From positions 36,840 through 100,839 of the forward strand of contig METK01000015.1 in assembly GCA_001771315.1 (NCBI GenBank): 64,000 nucleotides of DNA. The letters run 5' to 3'. The translations under genes were made by a program, and so were the position numbers. The stretch is from a candidate division TM6 bacterium RIFCSPHIGHO2_12_FULL_36_22. GTDB lineage: Bacteria; Babelota; Babeliae; Babelales; UBA12409. Positions 60,775 through 64,000 of this stretch are shown here, piece after piece. The notes below the pieces were generated by a model. That model made no database searches, had not been told where the DNA came from, and saw only the letters and a list, made by a program, of their open reading frames with translations. How positions within the stretch are numbered: position 1 is the stretch's first letter; every line of letters begins with the position of its first letter.

Positions 60775-63366
60775 CTAGCTCTTAGAGATCCATGCCTTAA
60801 TAGCTTCAGTGAGCATTGATGTATCAAGTCTATTGCCGCCACCTTGAATTACTTGGTCATTACCACCACCACGTAACCCATGTTCATTTTTAAGCCATTC
60901 AGAAAATTCTTTTAGATTTACATTAACACTAGGAGCGGCTGTAGCAATGAATGCAGAGCGATCATCATTGTTGCTTATAAGAATGTAAAAACCAGGCTTA
61001 ATATCTTTAAGTTGGTTTGCGATATCTCGCATTTCATCATTAGCAGCATACTCAAGAGTGATGAGCAGGAATGGAATATCATTAACAGTTTTAATCTGAT
61101 TTGCCCATTGCGTGATGCATGTATTATATAATTGTTTTTTCAGTTGACGGACTTCCATGTTCAACGTTTGTATTGTTGATTGTTGCCGCGATACTGCACC
61201 AAGAACTTCCTGTGGTTGAACTTTAAACTCATGGGACAGGTGTTTGATGATATTGAAATCATCTTGAAATGTTTCCAAAGCCTTATTTCCAGTGATAGCA
61301 ACGATGCGGCGAGTGCCTGCAGAAAGTGCTGATACTTCGGTGATCTTAAAACAGCCGATATCTCCTGTTGCCTGAACATGCGTACCACCACAAAGCTCAG
61401 CAGAGAATCCAGGAATTTGAACGACACGAACCTTTTCTGGATTGTATTTTTCACCAAAGAATGCAATAACGCCCTTCTCTTGAGATTCTTTGAGTGTACT
61501 CATACCAATATTAAGTGAAATATTTTCCCAGATTTTTCTGTTAACAAGCTTTTCTACCGCTTTGATTTGATCAGGTGTTAAATTTTCATGCCACGTAAAA
61601 TCAAAGCGAAGATAGTCGGCAGTTACTAAAGAACCAGCCTGCTTGATTTCTTTGCCAAAAATTTCGATCAATGCAGCTTGAAGCAAGTGAGTTGCTGTAT
61701 GATTACGAACGGTGTCAAATCTAAAATCAGCGTTAACACGAGAGATAACAGGATCACCAATCTTGATGTGTACCGGCGCAGTAATTTGTACAGCAATTGC
61801 ATTACTGATTTTTTTAAGATCATGAATTCCGACTTGTTCTTCATCAAAAATGAGCCAGCCTTCATCATTTACTTGGCCACCGCATTCTACATAGAACGGT
61901 GATTGTTCGCATATGATCCAGCACTCATCACCCTCTTCTACGCTTTTAACAAGCTTATTGTTTTTGATAATTTCTTTGACGGTACCAGATTCTTCGAGTG
62001 ATGTATAACCAGTAAACTGTGTTGAGGTTTGTATATCAAGTTCTGTTATTGGTTCAGTTGTACATTTTTTACCGGATTGTGCTTTTTGTTTTTCCATTTC
62101 CATATCAAATCCTTTTTTATCAATACTCCATTTTCGTTCATGGGCGGAAATTTCTATAAGCTCGAACGGGAATCCGTACGTGTCGTATAACATGAAAGCT
62201 TGTTTGCCTGATATTTCTTGATCTTTATTTTTCTTAAAATAATCTTCTAAAATACCAAGACCACGAACTAAGTTTTGAGAAAATTTATTAACTTCATTAT
62301 GTAATACTTTGGAAATACGTTGTTTATTGATTTCAAGTTCTGGATAGAATTCTTTCATTGTTTCAATAACAACTGGTGCAAGTTCTACAAAGATGGACTT
62401 GTCGCTCAGTTTACGTTCAAATAATGCTGCTCTTCTAATAATTTTTCTTAAGACATAGCCTCGGCCATCATTAGATGGATCACAGCCATCAGCAATTAAA
62501 AAGCATGCTGCTCGGATATGGTCGGCAAGTACACGAAATGCAGCTCTCATTTCACCGATTTGTTTTTCGTACTTCAAGCCTGTTAGTTGATCTATTTTTT
62601 TCATGATCGGCATAAAAAGATCTGTTTCATATGCAGAATCTTTGCCTTGCATAACAGAAACCAATCGTTCCAAACCCATTCCGGTATCAACACCCTTTTG
62701 TTTAAGAGGTTCCATTGTACCATCAGCTGAACGATTGAATTGCATGAACACGTTATTCCAAATTTCTAAAAATCGTTCACCACAGGCTTCTGGAGAACAT
62801 AAATCGCAACCTTTTGTGCAGAATTCTGGTCCACGATCTAAAAGAATTTCCGTACATGGTCCGCATGGTCCGGTATCGCCCATTGCCCAAAAATTGTCAG
62901 CTTCGCCAAGTTTAAAAATTCTTTCTTTAGGAACGCCAATTTCTTCATTCCAAATGCGGTATGCTTCATCATCATCTTTGTAGACAGTTGCATAAAGTTT
63001 TTCTTTAGGTAGACCCATTTCTTTAGTCAAAAAATCCCAGGCATATCGGATAGCTTCTTTTTTGAAATAAGCACCAAAGGAAAAATTTCCCATCATTTCA
63101 AAAAATGTATGGTGACGTCGAGTGAATCCAACATTATCAAGATCATTGTGCTTGCCACCCGCGCGGACACATTTTTGGATGGATACTGCCTTATTATATG
63201 AACGCTTTTCTTTACCTAGAAATACATCCTTAAATTGGTTCATGCCAGCATTTGCAAATAAGAGTGTTGGATCCTCTGCGGGGATTAATGAAGAGCTTGG
63301 AACATATTCATGTCCAAGTCTAATAAAAAAATCAAAAAACTTTTTGCGAATTTCGGTGGACTTCAT
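60775..63366 (-). CDS. alaS: Alanyl-tRNA synthetase
   Basis: An 863-aa class II synthetase charging tRNA-Ala and editing misacylated Ser and Gly. Motif 2 is TFFEMMGNFSFGAYF, the editing-site zinc-type motifs are HTATH (H556, H560) and CGGTHVQATGD (near 657), and the C-terminal C-Ala domain ends in GLRGGGNDQVIQGGG. The catalytic Cys/His set is complete, so editing should be active. It lies 72 bases downstream of the HIT gene on the same strand. Confidence 0.97.
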   Translation of the reverse strand: MKSTEIRKKFFDFFIRLGHEYVPSSSLIPAEDPTLLFANAGMNQFKDVFLGKEKRSYNKAVSIQKCVRAGGKHNDLDNVGFTRRHHTFFEMMGNFSFGAYFKKEAIRYAWDFLTKEMGLPKEKLYATVYKDDDEAYRIWNEEIGVPKERIFKLGEADNFWAMGDTGPCGPCTEILLDRGPEFCTKGCDLCSPEACGERFLEIWNNVFMQFNRSADGTMEPLKQKGVDTGMGLERLVSVMQGKDSAYETDLFMPIMKKIDQLTGLKYEKQIGEMRAAFRVLADHIRAACFLIADGCDPSNDGRGYVLRKIIRRAALFERKLSDKSIFVELAPVVIETMKEFYPELEINKQRISKVLHNEVNKFSQNLVRGLGILEDYFKKNKDQEISGKQAFMLYDTYGFPFELIEISAHERKWSIDKKGFDMEMEKQKAQSGKKCTTEPITELDIQTSTQFTGYTSLEESGTVKEIIKNNKLVKSVEEGDECWIICEQSPFYVECGGQVNDEGWLIFDEEQVGIHDLKKISNAIAVQITAPVHIKIGDPVISRVNADFRFDTVRNHTATHLLQAALIEIFGKEIKQAGSLVTADYLRFDFTWHENLTPDQIKAVEKLVNRKIWENISLNIGMSTLKESQEKGVIAFFGEKYNPEKVRVVQIPGFSAELCGGTHVQATGDIGCFKITEVSALSAGTRRIVAITGNKALETFQDDFNIIKHLSHEFKVQPQEVLGAVSRQQSTIQTLNMEVRQLKKQLYNTCITQWANQIKTVNDIPFLLITLEYAANDEMRDIANQLKDIKPGFYILISNNDDRSAFIATAAPSVNVNLKEFSEWLKNEHGLRGGGNDQVIQGGGNRLDTSMLTEAIKAWISKS

Positions 63367-63438
63367 GCTTGGTCCTATACTTTTATAGACTAAAATGGTT
63401 AAAAACCTTTAATCCAAAGTATATCTAATCCAGCAAAG

Positions 63439-63933
63439 TTAGCAATTGTGAAACTGGTCCTTGAGCAGATCGTAGACATCATTAAGATCTACAGAGATGA
63501 GTTTGGTATTAGCGATAAGGGGCATAAAATTGGTATCATGCGGCCATCGCGGCAAGACATGCATATGAATATGGTCAGGGATACCTCCCCCTGCAACTTC
63601 ACCTATATTGAGTCCTATATTGATGCCTTTAGCCTTGAGTCGATCTTTCATGATCTTAGTGGCTTGATTTGTAAGCTCCATCATTTCGGTGCGTTCTTTA
63701 GAAGTAAGGTCGTCAAGATCGCTGACATGCTTATTGGGCAAGATGAGTATATGCCCTGCATTGTAAGGATAGAGATTGAGAATAACAAAACAGTGCTTAC
63801 CGCGAAAGAGTACAAAATTTTCTCTATCGGCCTTATGATTGTTGAGTGTTGTACAAAAAACACAATCATTATCTTTGGGTTTTGTGATGCTTTTTACATA
63901 TGGTGTTCGCCATGGGGCATACATTTTTTTCAT
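63439..63933 (-). CDS. HIT-family nucleotide hydrolase
   Basis: A 164-aa HIT-superfamily protein. The signature HIHMHVLPRW (His-x-His-x-His) and the preceding GQ/GG-rich NIGEVAGGGIPDHIH segment show a Fhit-like/Ap4A-type hydrolase or transferase; CVFC near the N-terminus is a common zinc-binding element (with a later His). APWRTPYVKS at the start is typical. The start is ATG 63933 (AAGGAG upstream) rather than TTG 63936. The 5' leader is nearly identical to that of the lipase-like gene at 29510. Substrate uncertain. Confidence 0.9.
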   Translation of the reverse strand: MKKMYAPWRTPYVKSITKPKDNDCVFCTTLNNHKADRENFVLFRGKHCFVILNLYPYNAGHILILPNKHVSDLDDLTSKERTEMMELTNQATKIMKDRLKAKGINIGLNIGEVAGGGIPDHIHMHVLPRWPHDTNFMPLIANTKLISVDLNDVYDLLKDQFHNC

Positions 63934-63993
63934 CAATCTCCTTATGATCTGGATACCCCGTGCTTCAGCTCGGTGGAGGAAAGATCATCCTAT
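63923..63993 (-). promoter_or_regulatory. Duplicated structured 5' leader, copy B
   Basis: The counterpart of the leader at 29500-29570, differing at three positions out of 71. It includes the outer stem ATGATCT/AGATCAT, the CTCC/GGGG pairing, the Shine-Dalgarno and the first codons of the HIT gene, plus the MIFPPPS micro-frame (63965-63988), where one of the three differences is synonymous (CCG/CCA). Only seven bases lie beyond it in the window, so its upstream context is unknown. Confidence 0.65.
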
Positions 63994-64000
63994 TTCAGCC

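Noticed and set aside
60705..60842. Upstream extension of the exported coiled-coil gene into alaS
   Set aside because: A strong AAAGGAGAGG and a signal peptide fix the start at 60704.
62603..62983. Plus-strand frame of 126 codons inside alaS
   Set aside because: Antisense to AlaRS; no start signals.

Overview
The window is an AT-rich bacterial chromosome segment from a diderm (Gram-negative-type) organism. Two secretins, several proteins ending in the aromatic residue typical of outer-membrane barrels, and a very high share of genes with Sec signal peptides all point to an outer membrane. Core genes (aspS, eno, lon, secA, ftsA/ftsZ, rpsF/rpsR, alaS, ftsY, prmC, pth) are scattered among many genes of no recognisable family. 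Together with the many short secreted coiled-coil or tail-anchored proteins, a separate atpDC pair and deoxynucleoside salvage, this fits a reduced-genome, probably protist-associated lineage such as Candidatus Dependentiae (TM6). That assignment is inference, not proof.

Layout. 1-3575: end of aspS, a divergent enolase, a small exported protein and a membrane-linked AAA+ ATPase. 3650-11834 (minus): a tightly packed type II secretion / type IV pilus-like operon, read gspC, secretin 1, gspL/PilM-N, gspM/PilO, secretin 2, preceded by a moxR ATPase (11915-12901). 13149-19251: a barrel-like exported protein, galE, and the lon-pfkB operon. 19446-24481: orn, an exported coiled-coil protein behind a near-consensus promoter, atpD, a minimal atpC and a HerA-type ATPase. 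24543-29510 (minus): exported lipase-like hydrolase, pgeF, secA and a frameshifted small exported gene. An initiator tRNA lies at 29631-29707. 29895-39728 (plus): exported proteins, a VKOR/DoxX pair, a 1025-aa exported protein overlapping a barrel gene, then four exported coiled-coil proteins. 39802-44001 (minus): rlmB, ftsQ-like, ftsA, ftsZ. 44096-49261: a small heat-shock protein with a signal peptide, alr, two paralogous exported proteins with EndoU-RNase-like motifs, and a deoxynucleoside kinase. 49262-53749: GNAT, truA, rpsR, rpsF, a CI-like regulator, rnhB and a HAS-barrel protein. 53833-55854: four small exported proteins, three of them sharing one plan. 56020-63933: ftsY, prmC, a PilM/PilN-like pair, pth, an exported coiled-coil protein, alaS and a HIT hydrolase.

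How it fits together: SecA and FtsY feed the Sec pathway, VKOR may supply periplasmic disulfides, the exported small heat-shock protein may hold clients in the periplasm, and the secretin operon could move proteins across the outer membrane. The large set of lineage-specific exported proteins, including the EndoU-like pair and the lipase-like hydrolase, are candidate cell-surface or host-directed factors. The most unexpected sequence-level observation is a 71-nt, nearly identical 5' leader (29500-29570 and 63923-63993) placed in front of two unrelated genes and running into their first codons. It can fold around a perfect 7-bp stem and contains a tiny MIFPPPS reading frame.
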